Part shown: positions 1 to 7,367 of the stretch, one piece after another | Layout of the letters: each line of letters starts with the position of its first letter | Position numbering within the stretch: position 1 is the first letter of the stretch | IMG/VR virus record: IMGVR_UViG_3300025009_000385 | Location: 1 to 22,165 of that record | Source of the DNA: a virus | Length of the DNA: 22,165 nucleotides | Direction: 5' to 3' (one strand) | Made by a program: the position numbers and the translations under genes | Notes under the pieces: model-generated | Seen by the model: only the letters and a program-made list of their open reading frames with translations | The model's database searches: none | What the model was told of the DNA's origin: nothing

Positions 1-2
1 AA

Positions 3-2576
3 GTCGGGAAGCGGTACCGGTTCATCCCGGGCGCCGAGGCTGCCGGTGCGTACAACCCGGACAACCCCTATGGGTCGTGGTCCGGGAACGCGCTAAACCT
101 GAAGGCCTACAATCCCGATGATCTGGTCAAGGTCAAGGGAATCCCGATCTATAAGCAGATGACACGGGAGCCGTTCATCAAAGCCCCGTTGCAGCAGAAG
201 AAGACCGCCCTGCTTTCCGTGCCCTGGTCCGTGGATCCCGCCTCAAACGATCCGCGCCATATCCTGCAGGCAAAGTTTGTGAAGCAGTGCCTAAAGAAAA
301 TCAAGGGCGGCTTCCATCGCGACATGTACGAGATGTGCGACGCGCTGGATTGCGGATGGTCATTGCTCGAGCAGATCTGGGACGTGGTCCCTGCAGGGGA
401 GTTCGCCGGGAAGATATGGATCACGGCGCTCAAGTCCAAGGATCCTGAGTATTTCGACTTTGCCTTTGACGAGTTCATGAACATCAAGCCCGAGGGCATC
501 ATTATGACCCGGGCAGCCGACGGAAGAATCGATGTCCCGCTGCCGTCGAACAAGTTTTTTGTTTTCTCATACCTGAAGCGATACGAGAACGCCTACGGTT
601 CGAGCGATCTCCGTGCCGCATACCGCGCGTACTGGATCAAGGACACTGCCTGGAAGCTCCGGTCTGTGTACATGGAGCGCTTCAGCGGGAACAACCTGAA
701 GGGCAAGTACCCGCGCAACAAGGACGCAGAGACGAACAAAAACACGCTGCTTTCAATCTTCCGCTCCTGGCAAAACGAGACAGGCATAGCGATCCCCGAG
801 GACCTCGAAGTCGAGGTGATGGAGGTTGCAACCTCGAACGAGAGCGAATACTCCCGGTCGATATCGGACTGCAACAAGGAAATGGCGATCGCGATCCTGG
901 GCGAAACGCTTACCGTGGACGAGGGCAGAAAAACCGGCGCACGGAATATGGGCGAGATTCACGCCGCGGTAGCCGAGCTTCTTGTTTTGTTCCTGGACAT
1001 GACGCTCACCTCGGACATCAACGAGCAGCTTATAAAGCCGCTGATCGATGCGAATTTTGCGGACGTGGACGAGTACCCCGAGTTCTTCTTCTTTCCCCGG
1101 GATTACGATCCTGTCGCGTTCGGTGAATTCGTGAAGGCCATGCAGGAAGCCGGGGTCAAGGTCTCGAAGAAGTGGGTTCAGCTCCGGACCAGGATGCCCG
1201 AGCCGAGCGGGGAAGATGATACGTTGGAACCGGTTGCAACTGCGGCTCCGGCAGGACTCCCCTCATCCCAGCCTTCTCCCCAAGGGGTAGAAGGTGCGCC
1301 GGTGACGGGACAGGAGTTGCAGACTACGCAGGCAACAGTCCTGAATGGTGCCCAGGTAACGGCAGCAACTGCGATCGTAGAATCGGTAGCCGCCGGCACT
1401 ATCCCGCGTGATTCTGGAATAGGCCAGCTAATGGTGTTGTTCAATTTGAACACCGATCAAGCCAACCAGATCATGGGCAGCGCCGGCAAGCCGGGCACAA
1501 CGACCACGCCCGTCGTTAATCCCGGAGCTACGGAGCCGGGAGGGCAACCCGCCATCCCTGCTATCAAATCTTCACAGGAACCGGCGAAGCTTGCGGAACC
1601 GGCCGCAAAGGCCAACGGGTACCGCCGGGAACTTTCTCAGTGGGAATCGTTCGCCGAGATTCCTAAAGTTGATAAGCGGCTGCTCCGGCTTACGGACAAG
1701 GCAAAGGCGATCGCGCGTCCGGCATACGAAAAGATATTCGATTACGTGCTGAAGCAGGTCCAGTCAAAGAACGTTCTTGCATCCAAGGACTTCGCCGCGG
1801 CCGCGAGAATCGCCGTGAATCCGGCGCCGCTCAAGGACGTTATCTTCAAGACGTTGCTCACCGGCAACATGATGGGCCGTGCCGATGCGGTCATAAACTG
1901 TCAGAACCAGGGCTTCGAATTCGGCAGAATCAAAAAATTTGCCGAGGTCGCGTTCGACTGGGAAGTCCTGGACGAGCCGTTCACTCCGGAGGAAGCCGCG
2001 AAGTTCTTCTCCGGGAAAGTGCCCATGACCCGGTCGGAATTCGATGCGCTTACGACGCAACTCCAGGGCCAGGCATTCTATGTTTCGGGGCTGGACAAGC
2101 TAGCGATCGAGCGGGATGTAAAGACGCTCCTGACCGACGCCCTGAACAACGGCATGACGCTGGAACAGTTCAAATTCAAACTGCAGGAAATGCAGATAAA
2201 ATACTCTGCCCCGGTTTACGGCCGGGAGGGCACGGCTGGCGAAACGATCCTGGACTATCACGCGGAGACTGTGTTCCGGACGAATATGATGTCCGCCTAC
2301 AACAGCGGCCGCAAGGAGATGTACCAGGACCCGGACATTAAAGAGTACTTCCCAGCCTATGCGTACACCTCCATCATGGATGGCCGCGAGACAGAGATCT
2401 GCCATGACCTGGACGGGTTTGTCGCCCTGGCAGACAATCCGATCTGGAACAAGATATGGCCTCCGAACCATCACGAATGCAGATCCACGGTCGTGACGAT
2501 CAATAAATACGATTTCACCCGGGAGATGCTGAGCGAGAAACCGAGCGTCACGCCGGCGGAAGGGTTTGGGGGCTAA
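3..2576 (+). CDS. Portal protein (DUF935 type) fused to MuF-like head morphogenesis protein, 5' partial
   Basis: The frame is open from the left edge, so the start lies upstream and 857 residues are visible. The N-terminal half matches the DUF935 (Mu gp29-like) portal family, which forms the dodecameric DNA channel at the head vertex: a run of 'QQKKTALLSVPW' with 'VDPASNDP', then near nt 1350-1470 the family-typical 'LNGAQVTAATAIVESVAAG' with 'IPRDSGIGQLMVLFNLN'. A Pro/Gly/Thr-rich linker follows (about nt 1480-1620). The C-terminal third (about nt 2200-2530) looks like a MuF/SPP1 gp7 domain, with 'FRTNMMSAYNSGRKE', 'IMDGRETEICHDLDG' and 'WPPNHHECRSTVV'. In Mu these are two genes (29 and 30); here they are one open frame. 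The terminase is presumably just upstream, outside the window. Family assignments are from motif recall; the fusion is seen directly. Confidence 0.88.
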   Translation, partial: VGKRYRFIPGAEAAGAYNPDNPYGSWSGNALNLKAYNPDDLVKVKGIPIYKQMTREPFIKAPLQQKKTALLSVPWSVDPASNDPRHILQAKFVKQCLKKIKGGFHRDMYEMCDALDCGWSLLEQIWDVVPAGEFAGKIWITALKSKDPEYFDFAFDEFMNIKPEGIIMTRAADGRIDVPLPSNKFFVFSYLKRYENAYGSSDLRAAYRAYWIKDTAWKLRSVYMERFSGNNLKGKYPRNKDAETNKNTLLSIFRSWQNETGIAIPEDLEVEVMEVATSNESEYSRSISDCNKEMAIAILGETLTVDEGRKTGARNMGEIHAAVAELLVLFLDMTLTSDINEQLIKPLIDANFADVDEYPEFFFFPRDYDPVAFGEFVKAMQEAGVKVSKKWVQLRTRMPEPSGEDDTLEPVATAAPAGLPSSQPSPQGVEGAPVTGQELQTTQATVLNGAQVTAATAIVESVAAGTIPRDSGIGQLMVLFNLNTDQANQIMGSAGKPGTTTTPVVNPGATEPGGQPAIPAIKSSQEPAKLAEPAAKANGYRRELSQWESFAEIPKVDKRLLRLTDKAKAIARPAYEKIFDYVLKQVQSKNVLASKDFAAAARIAVNPAPLKDVIFKTLLTGNMMGRADAVINCQNQGFEFGRIKKFAEVAFDWEVLDEPFTPEEAAKFFSGKVPMTRSEFDALTTQLQGQAFYVSGLDKLAIERDVKTLLTDALNNGMTLEQFKFKLQEMQIKYSAPVYGREGTAGETILDYHAETVFRTNMMSAYNSGRKEMYQDPDIKEYFPAYAYTSIMDGRETEICHDLDGFVALADNPIWNKIWPPNHHECRSTVVTINKYDFTREMLSEKPSVTPAEGFGG
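1257..1294. repeat. Palindromic REP-like element inside the portal fusion gene
   Basis: CCTTCTCCCC (1272-1281) pairs with GGGGTAGAAGG (1284-1294) around an AA loop, with one bulged T. It is preceded by CCCCTCATCCC. The whole resembles the common intergenic CCCTCACCC..CTCTCCC repeat type of bacterial chromosomes. It is read in frame as a Gly/Pro/Ser-rich piece ('SSQPSPQGVEG') between the portal core and the portal C-terminal segment. A related degenerate copy lies at 3889-3925. Confidence 0.55.
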
Positions 2577-2585
2577 GACAGTTCA

Positions 2586-2610
2586 GAGTTTAGGAGTTCG
2601 GAGTTCGGAG
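2586..2610. repeat. Degenerate 7-bp tandem repeat (GGAGTTC)
   Basis: GGAGTTC occurs at 2593-2599 and 2600-2606, followed by GGAG. Weaker units precede it back to about 2579. It fills the gap between the portal fusion stop (2576) and the ribosome binding site of the protease gene. Similar GGAGTTC arrays are common intergenic filler in some bacterial genomes; no function is evident. Confidence 0.5.
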
Positions 2611-2634
2611 AAAAGTAACCAGCAGGAGGACACA

Positions 2635-3864
2635 GTGAAAAAGTTCAGCGAGTTCAGTTTTGACGAAAAGCGCAAGATGATCAGCGATGCAATCCGCGAT
2701 CTCAGGAAGAAAGCTACCCCCGGAGACTTCGATCTGTATCCGTGGATCCGCGAGATGTACGACGATCGCGCGATCGTCGAAGATGGGAAAAATCTCTTTG
2801 AGTATTCCTATATGATCGCAGCCGACGGCGCCGTGACCCTCGGGGATCCGAAGCAGGTAAAGGTGACCTACGAGGCCTTTGCCGAGATCAAGGGGATGGA
2901 GATCCTGCAGACCGGTACTCACGTTTCAGCATCAGGCTCCAAAGTCATATATGTCGAGGACGACCTGGACCAGATCATCAAAAACGCCGAGGCGCTCAAG
3001 GAAACCGTTCAACCGCCGCTCGTGGTCGGCCATGCCGAAGGAGATCTCGGCGAGCTGATCAATGCCCAGACCGTGGGGGCCCCGCAGGTCGGCTTTGTGG
3101 TGCCGACGAATCTGAGCAAAAAGAAAAACGAAGACGGCAGCTTCAGCCTGTTCGCGGACATCAAAGACGTGGCCGCCAAGGCATTGGACAAGATCGGCAC
3201 GGAGCTGAAGCGTGTATCCCCAGAGATCTACGACAATTATAAATTCGGCGACAAGGCATACGGAAAAGTACTTCGGCGGGTGTCGTTTGTGACGATTCCC
3301 TCCATAAAAACCATGGCTGACGTTACCCAGGCACACCTCGCCTTTGGCGAGACGCCGGACCAGCCTACCACATGGGTGATCTTCTCTGAGGAGAGCCCAA
3401 AGTCCACAGGAAAGGAGACACCGGAGATGTTAATCAAATTGCAGGAGAGGATCGCCGCACTCGAGACGGAGAACAAAACCCTCAAGGCGGACCGGGAGAG
3501 CGTGGCAACGAAGCTTTCCGAGGCGCAGCAGAAGCAGAAGAAGGATGAAATTCACCGTTTCTGCGATTCCCTGAAGACGGACCCCAAGGGCGCACGGATC
3601 ACCCCGGCCATGCAGGAGATGGGCCTCGAGCAGTTCATGGAGAGTCTGGACGACTCGACCGTCACGAAGTTTGGTGAAGCCAAGGACGGCAAACAGGCCG
3701 AGCTCAGCCAGCTCGGGTTCATGAAAGAGTTCCTGGGCAAGTTCGGACCGATCATACGCTTTGGCGAGACGGCACAGACCGGCTCTGGCGCAGCGCCCGA
3801 GAAGTTCGCCGAAAGCCCGCTCGTTGCCGACGCAAAGCTCCGCGCGGAAGCAGCGAAGAAATAA
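2635..3864 (+). CDS. Prohead protease with C-terminal scaffold (Mu gpI-like)
   Basis: The start is GTG 2635, behind AGGAGG at 2625-2630; an in-frame ATG at 2566 overlaps the portal gene, lacks a ribosome binding site and would translate the GGAGTTC repeat. This gives 409 aa. The N-terminal two thirds resembles the Mu I-type phage protease: 'PPLVVGHAEGD' with a candidate catalytic His, 'VGFVVPTNL', 'LFADIKDVAAKALDKIG', 'ELKRVSPEIYDNY' and 'GKVLRRVSFVTIP'. These enzymes cleave scaffold and head proteins inside the procapsid. From about residue 265 comes a heptad-rich coiled coil ('LQERIAALETENKTLKADRE') and a charged tail typical of scaffolds. It lies between portal and decoration genes, as expected. 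The catalytic residues are inferred from position, not proven. Confidence 0.82.
   Translation: MKKFSEFSFDEKRKMISDAIRDLRKKATPGDFDLYPWIREMYDDRAIVEDGKNLFEYSYMIAADGAVTLGDPKQVKVTYEAFAEIKGMEILQTGTHVSASGSKVIYVEDDLDQIIKNAEALKETVQPPLVVGHAEGDLGELINAQTVGAPQVGFVVPTNLSKKKNEDGSFSLFADIKDVAAKALDKIGTELKRVSPEIYDNYKFGDKAYGKVLRRVSFVTIPSIKTMADVTQAHLAFGETPDQPTTWVIFSEESPKSTGKETPEMLIKLQERIAALETENKTLKADRESVATKLSEAQQKQKKDEIHRFCDSLKTDPKGARITPAMQEMGLEQFMESLDDSTVTKFGEAKDGKQAELSQLGFMKEFLGKFGPIIRFGETAQTGSGAAPEKFAESPLVADAKLRAEAAKK
3427..3864 (+). CDS. Nested in-frame scaffold protein (Mu Z / lambda Nu3-like arrangement)
   Basis: ATG 3427 is in frame with the protease gene and is preceded by AAGGAG at 3412-3417, nine bases upstream. 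It sits exactly at the protease/scaffold boundary. It would give 145 aa beginning 'MLIKLQERIAALETENKTLK', i.e. the coiled-coil scaffold without the protease. Mu (I/Z) and lambda (C/Nu3) both make a separate scaffold from an internal start in the protease gene, so the arrangement has precedent. Actual use of this start is inference. Confidence 0.55.
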   Translation: MLIKLQERIAALETENKTLKADRESVATKLSEAQQKQKKDEIHRFCDSLKTDPKGARITPAMQEMGLEQFMESLDDSTVTKFGEAKDGKQAELSQLGFMKEFLGKFGPIIRFGETAQTGSGAAPEKFAESPLVADAKLRAEAAKK

Positions 3865-3888
3865 GTATAGGGCTGAGAGATTAAATCT

Positions 3889-3925
3889 ATCCTCACCCCG
3901 AGCCCTCTCCTTGAAGGAGCGGGAT
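3889..3925. repeat. Second REP-like element, degenerate
   Basis: CCTCACCCCGAGCCCTCTCC followed by TTGAAGGAGCGGG. Its layout matches the element at 1257-1294 (CCCCTCATCCC-AGCCTTCTCCCC..AAGGGG), with a short CTCC-TTGAA-GGAG hairpin. It occupies the gap between the protease and decoration genes. Confidence 0.4.
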
Positions 3926-3955
3926 GTTGTTAAACCCAGAAACAAGGAGGATCCA

Positions 3956-4792
3956 ATGTTCACCAACCGAAACCCGTTTTTCATTGCAGGGGCCATACTG
4001 GTTTCTCTGCTTCTTTTCACCGGTATGCTCATGGCAGCCGGCAGCCGGCCGGATACATTGTTCGTGGTCGTCGGACTCGGTGCTTTTGCGGTGTTTTCGA
4101 AACGAACCACGCGCCGTCTGATAGTCGGCATCGTGGGCGCTGTCTACACCGAGCCGAATTACCTGTCCGACATCATCCTGCACGAACTGGACATGGATGG
4201 ATCGCGCGAGCAGGTGACGGTCCTGTCCGGCCAGAACCTGACGATCGGCACCGTGGTCGGCAAGGTCACAATGGCAGGAGTTACCGAGACCCATGCAGGG
4301 AACACCGGCAACGGGGCTATGACGATCGACGCTGTCACTCCGAGGCTCGCAAATTGCCAGCTCGGAGTGTACAAGGCGGTCTGTATCCTCGGGGTCCCGG
4401 GCGGGGGCACTTTCCGCGTGACCGATCCCAAGGGCAACGTATTGGGCGATGTCGTCGTAGGCGGTACCTTCGAAAGCCAGATCAAGTTCGTGATAGCTGC
4501 AGGAGCTGCCGACTTCATCGAAGGCGATACGTTTCTGATCACCGTTGCAGCCGGATCCGGCAAGATCAAGATCCTTGCGCCCGCCGCGCTCGATGGCACT
4601 CAGTATGCATACGGCATCACGATCGCCGATTACGATGCGAGCTTGGCGGACCTTGCGGGCGTGCTTATCGTGCGCGATGCGATCGCGAAGACCTCGCGCC
4701 TCGTATGGCCCGGCGGAATCACTGCAGGCGAGAAGGCGACGGCATATGCCGAACTGGCAGCCAAGGACATCACGACCCGAACCGATCAGTAA
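3956..4792 (+). CDS. Head decoration protein with an N-terminal membrane-like extension
   Basis: ATG 3956 follows AAGGAGG at 3944-3950; upstream in-frame ATGs back to 3761 only translate the protease tail out of frame. The product is 278 aa. From residue 63 on it resembles lambda-D-like head decoration proteins ('YTEPNYLSDIILHELDMDGS', 'REQVTVLSGQNLTIGTVVGK', 'GITIADYDASLADLAG', 'VIVRDAIA' type ending), which trimerise on the capsid surface; its place just before the capsid gene fits. Oddly, residues 1-60 form a basic N-terminus, a strong hydrophobic segment (9-28), a second one (34-48) and a basic KRTTRR stretch, like a small membrane protein. Decoration proteins normally begin near the 'YTEPNYL' motif. 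A GTG at 4133 (residue 60) could start a normal-length protein but has no visible ribosome binding site. Confidence 0.78.
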   Translation: MFTNRNPFFIAGAILVSLLLFTGMLMAAGSRPDTLFVVVGLGAFAVFSKRTTRRLIVGIVGAVYTEPNYLSDIILHELDMDGSREQVTVLSGQNLTIGTVVGKVTMAGVTETHAGNTGNGAMTIDAVTPRLANCQLGVYKAVCILGVPGGGTFRVTDPKGNVLGDVVVGGTFESQIKFVIAAGAADFIEGDTFLITVAAGSGKIKILAPAALDGTQYAYGITIADYDASLADLAGVLIVRDAIAKTSRLVWPGGITAGEKATAYAELAAKDITTRTDQ

Positions 4793-4802
4793 GGAAATCA
4801 AG

Positions 4803-4861
4803 CGCCCTATCCCTGCAGTTGTCAGCAGCCGACCCGCATAGCGGAGCGAGGGGATAGGGAA
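4803..4861 (+). other. Long-loop hairpin between decoration and capsid genes
   Basis: CCCTATCCC (4805-4813) is perfectly complementary to GGGATAGGG (4851-4859) across a 37-base loop. There is no U-tract, so it is not an ordinary terminator. It lies just upstream of the capsid ribosome binding site and could affect mRNA stability or the decoration/capsid ratio; that is inference. Confidence 0.4.
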
Positions 4862-4892
4862 CCATAAATCACAATCGAACAAGGAGGAAACC

Positions 4893-5906
4893 ATGTTTCC
4901 CAATCTTTTAAACGATCCCGCATTCAACAGCGCTTCACTGACTGCGGCGATCAATCACCTGCCGAACAATTACGGCAGGATGGTCAAGTCCAATCTTTTC
5001 CCCATCAAGGGAGTTGCCACGCGAGCCATCGTCATCGAGGAGTATCAGGGCGTACTTACCCTGCTTCCGACGAAGCCCCTCGGCGCCCCCGGGTCCACGG
5101 GCAAGTCCGGCAAGCGCAAGGTCCGCACCTTTTCAATTCTTCACATCCCGCACGATGATTCTCTCCTGGCCGCGGACGTGGCAGGCGTACGGTCCTTCGG
5201 GTCAGAGACGGAGCTGCAGGTGTTCTCGGCAGCGGTGAACGACAAGCTATCGGCAATGAAGAACAAGCACATGATCACCCTGGAGCATCTCCAGATGGGT
5301 GCGATACGCGGCACCATCCTGGACGCCGATGCCTCGACGCTCTACAACCTCTATACTGAGTTCGAGATCGTCCAGAAGGTCGTTGACTTCGTGCTCGGCA
5401 CGGACACGACCAAGGTCGCGAACAAATGCCGAGAGGTTGTGCGTCACATCGAAGAAAACCTCAATGGCGAAGTCATGAGCGGCGTGCGCGCCCTCGTTTC
5501 CGAGGAGTTCTACGACAAGCTGGTCACCCACCCTCTTGTTAAGGAAGCGTATGCAGGCTGGTCCGCGGCACAGGACCGTATTGGAGGAGATCTCCGCAAG
5601 GGGTTCACTTTCGGCGGGATCACTTTTGAAGAGTACGTCGGCAAGGCTCCGGATGCGGACGGTGTCTCCCGCAGGTTCATCGCTGCCCAGGAAGGGCATG
5701 CTTTCCCCGAGGGCACGACCGAGACATTCGCAACGCACTGCGCGCCTGCGGATTTCATCGAGACGGTGAACACGAAGGGCGTTCACATCTATGCAAAACA
5801 GGAGCCGATGAAGTTCGGCCGCGGCGTGGATCTTCACACCCAGTCGAACCCGCTGCCGCTTTGTCATCGGCCCGCGGTGCTGGTGAAGCTCCATACCAGC
5901 AACTAA
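4893..5906 (+). CDS. Major capsid protein, E family
   Basis: 337 aa from ATG 4893 after AAGGAGG. Length and pattern fit the phage major capsid protein E family (HK97 fold, lambda gpE type): N-terminal arm 'NYGRMVKSNLFPIKGVATR', 'IEEYQGVLTLLPTKP', the charged 'GKSGKRKVRTFSILHIPHDD', a central helix region with 'LNGEVMSGVRALVSEEFYDK', 'FTFGGITFEEYVG', and the C-terminal 'AHAFPEGTTETFATHCAPAD'-like segment (seen as GHAFPEGTTETF). It assembles as the hexamers and pentamers of the head. It is preceded by the decoration gene and followed by a strong hairpin, consistent with a highly expressed unit ending here. No N-terminal propeptide is obvious. Confidence 0.93.
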   Translation: MFPNLLNDPAFNSASLTAAINHLPNNYGRMVKSNLFPIKGVATRAIVIEEYQGVLTLLPTKPLGAPGSTGKSGKRKVRTFSILHIPHDDSLLAADVAGVRSFGSETELQVFSAAVNDKLSAMKNKHMITLEHLQMGAIRGTILDADASTLYNLYTEFEIVQKVVDFVLGTDTTKVANKCREVVRHIEENLNGEVMSGVRALVSEEFYDKLVTHPLVKEAYAGWSAAQDRIGGDLRKGFTFGGITFEEYVGKAPDADGVSRRFIAAQEGHAFPEGTTETFATHCAPADFIETVNTKGVHIYAKQEPMKFGRGVDLHTQSNPLPLCHRPAVLVKLHTSN

Positions 5907-5918
5907 TCTCTAAGGAAG

Positions 5919-5949
5919 GGAAGGGACGGGACGACCGTCCCTTCCGTTT
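5919..5949 (+). terminator. Intrinsic terminator-like hairpin after the capsid gene
   Basis: GGAAGGGACGG (5919-5929), loop GACGA, and CCGTCCCTTCC (5935-5945) form a perfect 11-bp stem, followed by GTTTA. The U-tract is short, so read-through into the gp36-like gene is likely and it may act as an attenuator. A second small hairpin ACGGTT-CA-AACCGT lies at 5961-5974. Confidence 0.6.
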
Positions 5950-5990
5950 AAACAGATGCAACGGTTCAAACCGTTTAAGCGGAGAAGTAC

Positions 5991-6446
5991 ATGTCCTACT
6001 GCACAAAGACAGACATCCTGAACCTCGAGCTCACCGAGGCCGAGTTGGTCCGTGTGACCGACGACAAAAAGCTGAACGAGGTGGATGCGGCAAAGGTGGC
6101 CGCGGCGATCGCGAAGGCCGATGCGGACATCGACGCGTATTGCCAGGCGCAGTATACCGTCCCGTTCAGCCCCGTGCCGACGATCGTCATGGGATGGTCC
6201 GCAACCCTGGCCGCGTTCAATTTGTTCCGGAACCAGCAGAAGCCGGCGACGCTGGTAGACCGGTACAACAAGGTCATGTCCTGGCTGAAATCGATCTCAG
6301 AGGGCAAGAGCGCGATCCCGGGCGTGACCAACGACGCTCTCAGCCTGCCGGCCAGCACGACCGAGGATTACGAGCCGGTGTTCAAGCGGGAGCAGAAAGA
6401 CAGCAGCGGAGCCGTGCTCGAAAAAGGCACGATGGAAATCTGGTAG
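5991..6446 (+). CDS. Head-tail connector, DUF1320 (Mu gp36-like)
   Basis: 151 aa, the usual size for the DUF1320/gp36 family. It starts 'MSYCTKTDILNLELTEAELV', which is the typical 'Y.t..dl.....e..l..lt' opening, followed by 'VAAAIAKADADIDAYCQAQY' and 'VPFSPVPTIV', where the family has an Asp-rich helix and a conserved Y..PF..P..... turn. Such proteins are thought to form a ring or plug between the portal and the tail. The ribosome binding site GGAG lies at 5981-5984. It is the last recognisable head gene before the secreted protein gene. Confidence 0.82.
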   Translation: MSYCTKTDILNLELTEAELVRVTDDKKLNEVDAAKVAAAIAKADADIDAYCQAQYTVPFSPVPTIVMGWSATLAAFNLFRNQQKPATLVDRYNKVMSWLKSISEGKSAIPGVTNDALSLPASTTEDYEPVFKREQKDSSGAVLEKGTMEIW

Positions 6447-6471
6447 TAAACCCAACACACGGAGGAATGAA

Positions 6472-6975
6472 ATGAAAAGATTACTCGTAATAGCAACTTT
6501 GGTTTTGTCCGTTCTAGGCGTGGCAATCCCCGCATCCGCGGCGAACCTGCTCTACAGCATGCCCACGATGACCGCCCTGGCCACCGGCCTTACCGGGTCC
6601 ATCAGCGGCACCGCGGGCGCTGCGGTGATCAGCGGACCCACGCTCACCCTTTCCCAGGCGGGCACTTATTCTTTGTCCAGTATGGTGACCACCAGCACCG
6701 CGGCCTCCACGTTCTCAACTGCCCAGACAGCAAAATGCTGGCTCTACCGGACCAATAATACGCCCGGGGTGGTAGCCAATACCACTGCCGCGGTCGTATT
6801 CCCGATCATGACCACGCTGTCCATTCCCGGGCCTACGGTCGCGATCCCGCCCACATGGTACTCGACCTCGAACAGCGACGACGCTATCAAGGTCTATTGT
6901 TCCATCTCTGCAAATCCCAGCGCCGGAGAAGTGGACGTCACCGCTGTCTCGATGATGGGCCAACGGTTCAAGTAA
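6472..6975 (+). CDS. Secreted protein of unknown function with a signal peptide
   Basis: 167 aa after GGAGG. Residues 1-23 are a clear Sec signal peptide (MKRLL, hydrophobic core, 'IPASA' cleavage motif). The mature part is rich in Thr/Ser/Ala/Val with alternating hydrophobic residues ('SGTAGAAVISGPTLTLSQAG') and looks like an all-beta exported protein; two cysteines flank the middle and end of the chain. I do not recognise the family. A signal-peptide gene among head and connector genes is unexpected: it could modify the host envelope (for example superinfection exclusion) or be a virion protein whose leader is incidental. The gene is followed by a terminator-like hairpin, suggesting it can be separately controlled. 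Confidence 0.7.
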   Translation: MKRLLVIATLVLSVLGVAIPASAANLLYSMPTMTALATGLTGSISGTAGAAVISGPTLTLSQAGTYSLSSMVTTSTAASTFSTAQTAKCWLYRTNNTPGVVANTTAAVVFPIMTTLSIPGPTVAIPPTWYSTSNSDDAIKVYCSISANPSAGEVDVTAVSMMGQRFK

Positions 6976-6980
6976 CGATT

Positions 6981-7010
6981 CCGGGGATGGGCCGTGCCGC
7001 CCATCCCCGG
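6981..7010. terminator. GC-rich perfect hairpin, U-tract absent
   Basis: CCGGGGATGGG (6981-6991) and CCCATCCCCGG (7000-7010) make an 11-bp perfect stem with an 8-base loop, directly after the secreted-protein stop codon. No T-run follows, so it may be a 3'-end stabiliser or a pause site rather than a true intrinsic terminator. Confidence 0.5.
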
Positions 7011-7030
7011 GTTCAGCAGGGGGGATTTAG

Positions 7031-7360
7031 ATGGCCGAATGCGACCCGACCAGATGCCCGACAGGGCTGGCCTACAAAGAAGTAGGCCTCCGGCTTACGA
7101 ACATAGAAGCCCAGACGGCTGCAACCCATAAGGTCGTGACGGACCAGGCAGTGCTGCTGCAGCAGGTCGTGGATCTTCGCGAGGACTTCAAGGAACTTAA
7201 AAAAGAGAACAACGACGATCACAACGATCTTTTCAGAAGGCTGCGGATACTAGAGGCCAGCAACAAGACAAAGATCACGGCGAAAGAGGCGCTTTATTAT
7301 TTCGGAGGCACGATCGCCGCGATCGGTGGAATTATCGTTTTCATAAAAGCAGTAGTGTGA
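7031..7360 (+). CDS. XhlA-like coiled-coil protein with a C-terminal membrane segment
   Basis: 109 aa. Residues 20-78 are heptad-rich and charged ('LQQVVDLREDFKELKKENND'), and residues 89-107 form one hydrophobic C-terminal helix ('YYFGGTIAAIGGIIVFIKAV'). This layout, an N-terminal coiled coil with a tail anchor, matches XhlA/haemolysin-type phage proteins that assist holins, and other phage tail-anchored proteins. The ribosome binding site is a G-run at 7019-7024. It is separated from the main lysis cassette (8256 on) by two virion genes, so a lysis role is only probable. Two cysteines near the N-terminus (C4, C9) are of unknown meaning. Confidence 0.6.
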   Translation: MAECDPTRCPTGLAYKEVGLRLTNIEAQTAATHKVVTDQAVLLQQVVDLREDFKELKKENNDDHNDLFRRLRILEASNKTKITAKEALYYFGGTIAAIGGIIVFIKAVV

Positions 7361-7367
7361 GGATGCC

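Noticed and set aside
2566-2634. ATG 2566 as start of the protease gene
   Set aside because: It overlaps the portal gene, lacks a ribosome binding site and would translate the GGAGTTC repeat; GTG 2635 has AGGAGG.
3893-4954. 353-codon open frame on the - strand over the decoration gene
   Set aside because: It is antisense to a recognisable structural gene, crosses two gene boundaries, is rich in Asp/Arg/His as expected of a GC-rich shadow, and shows no domain.
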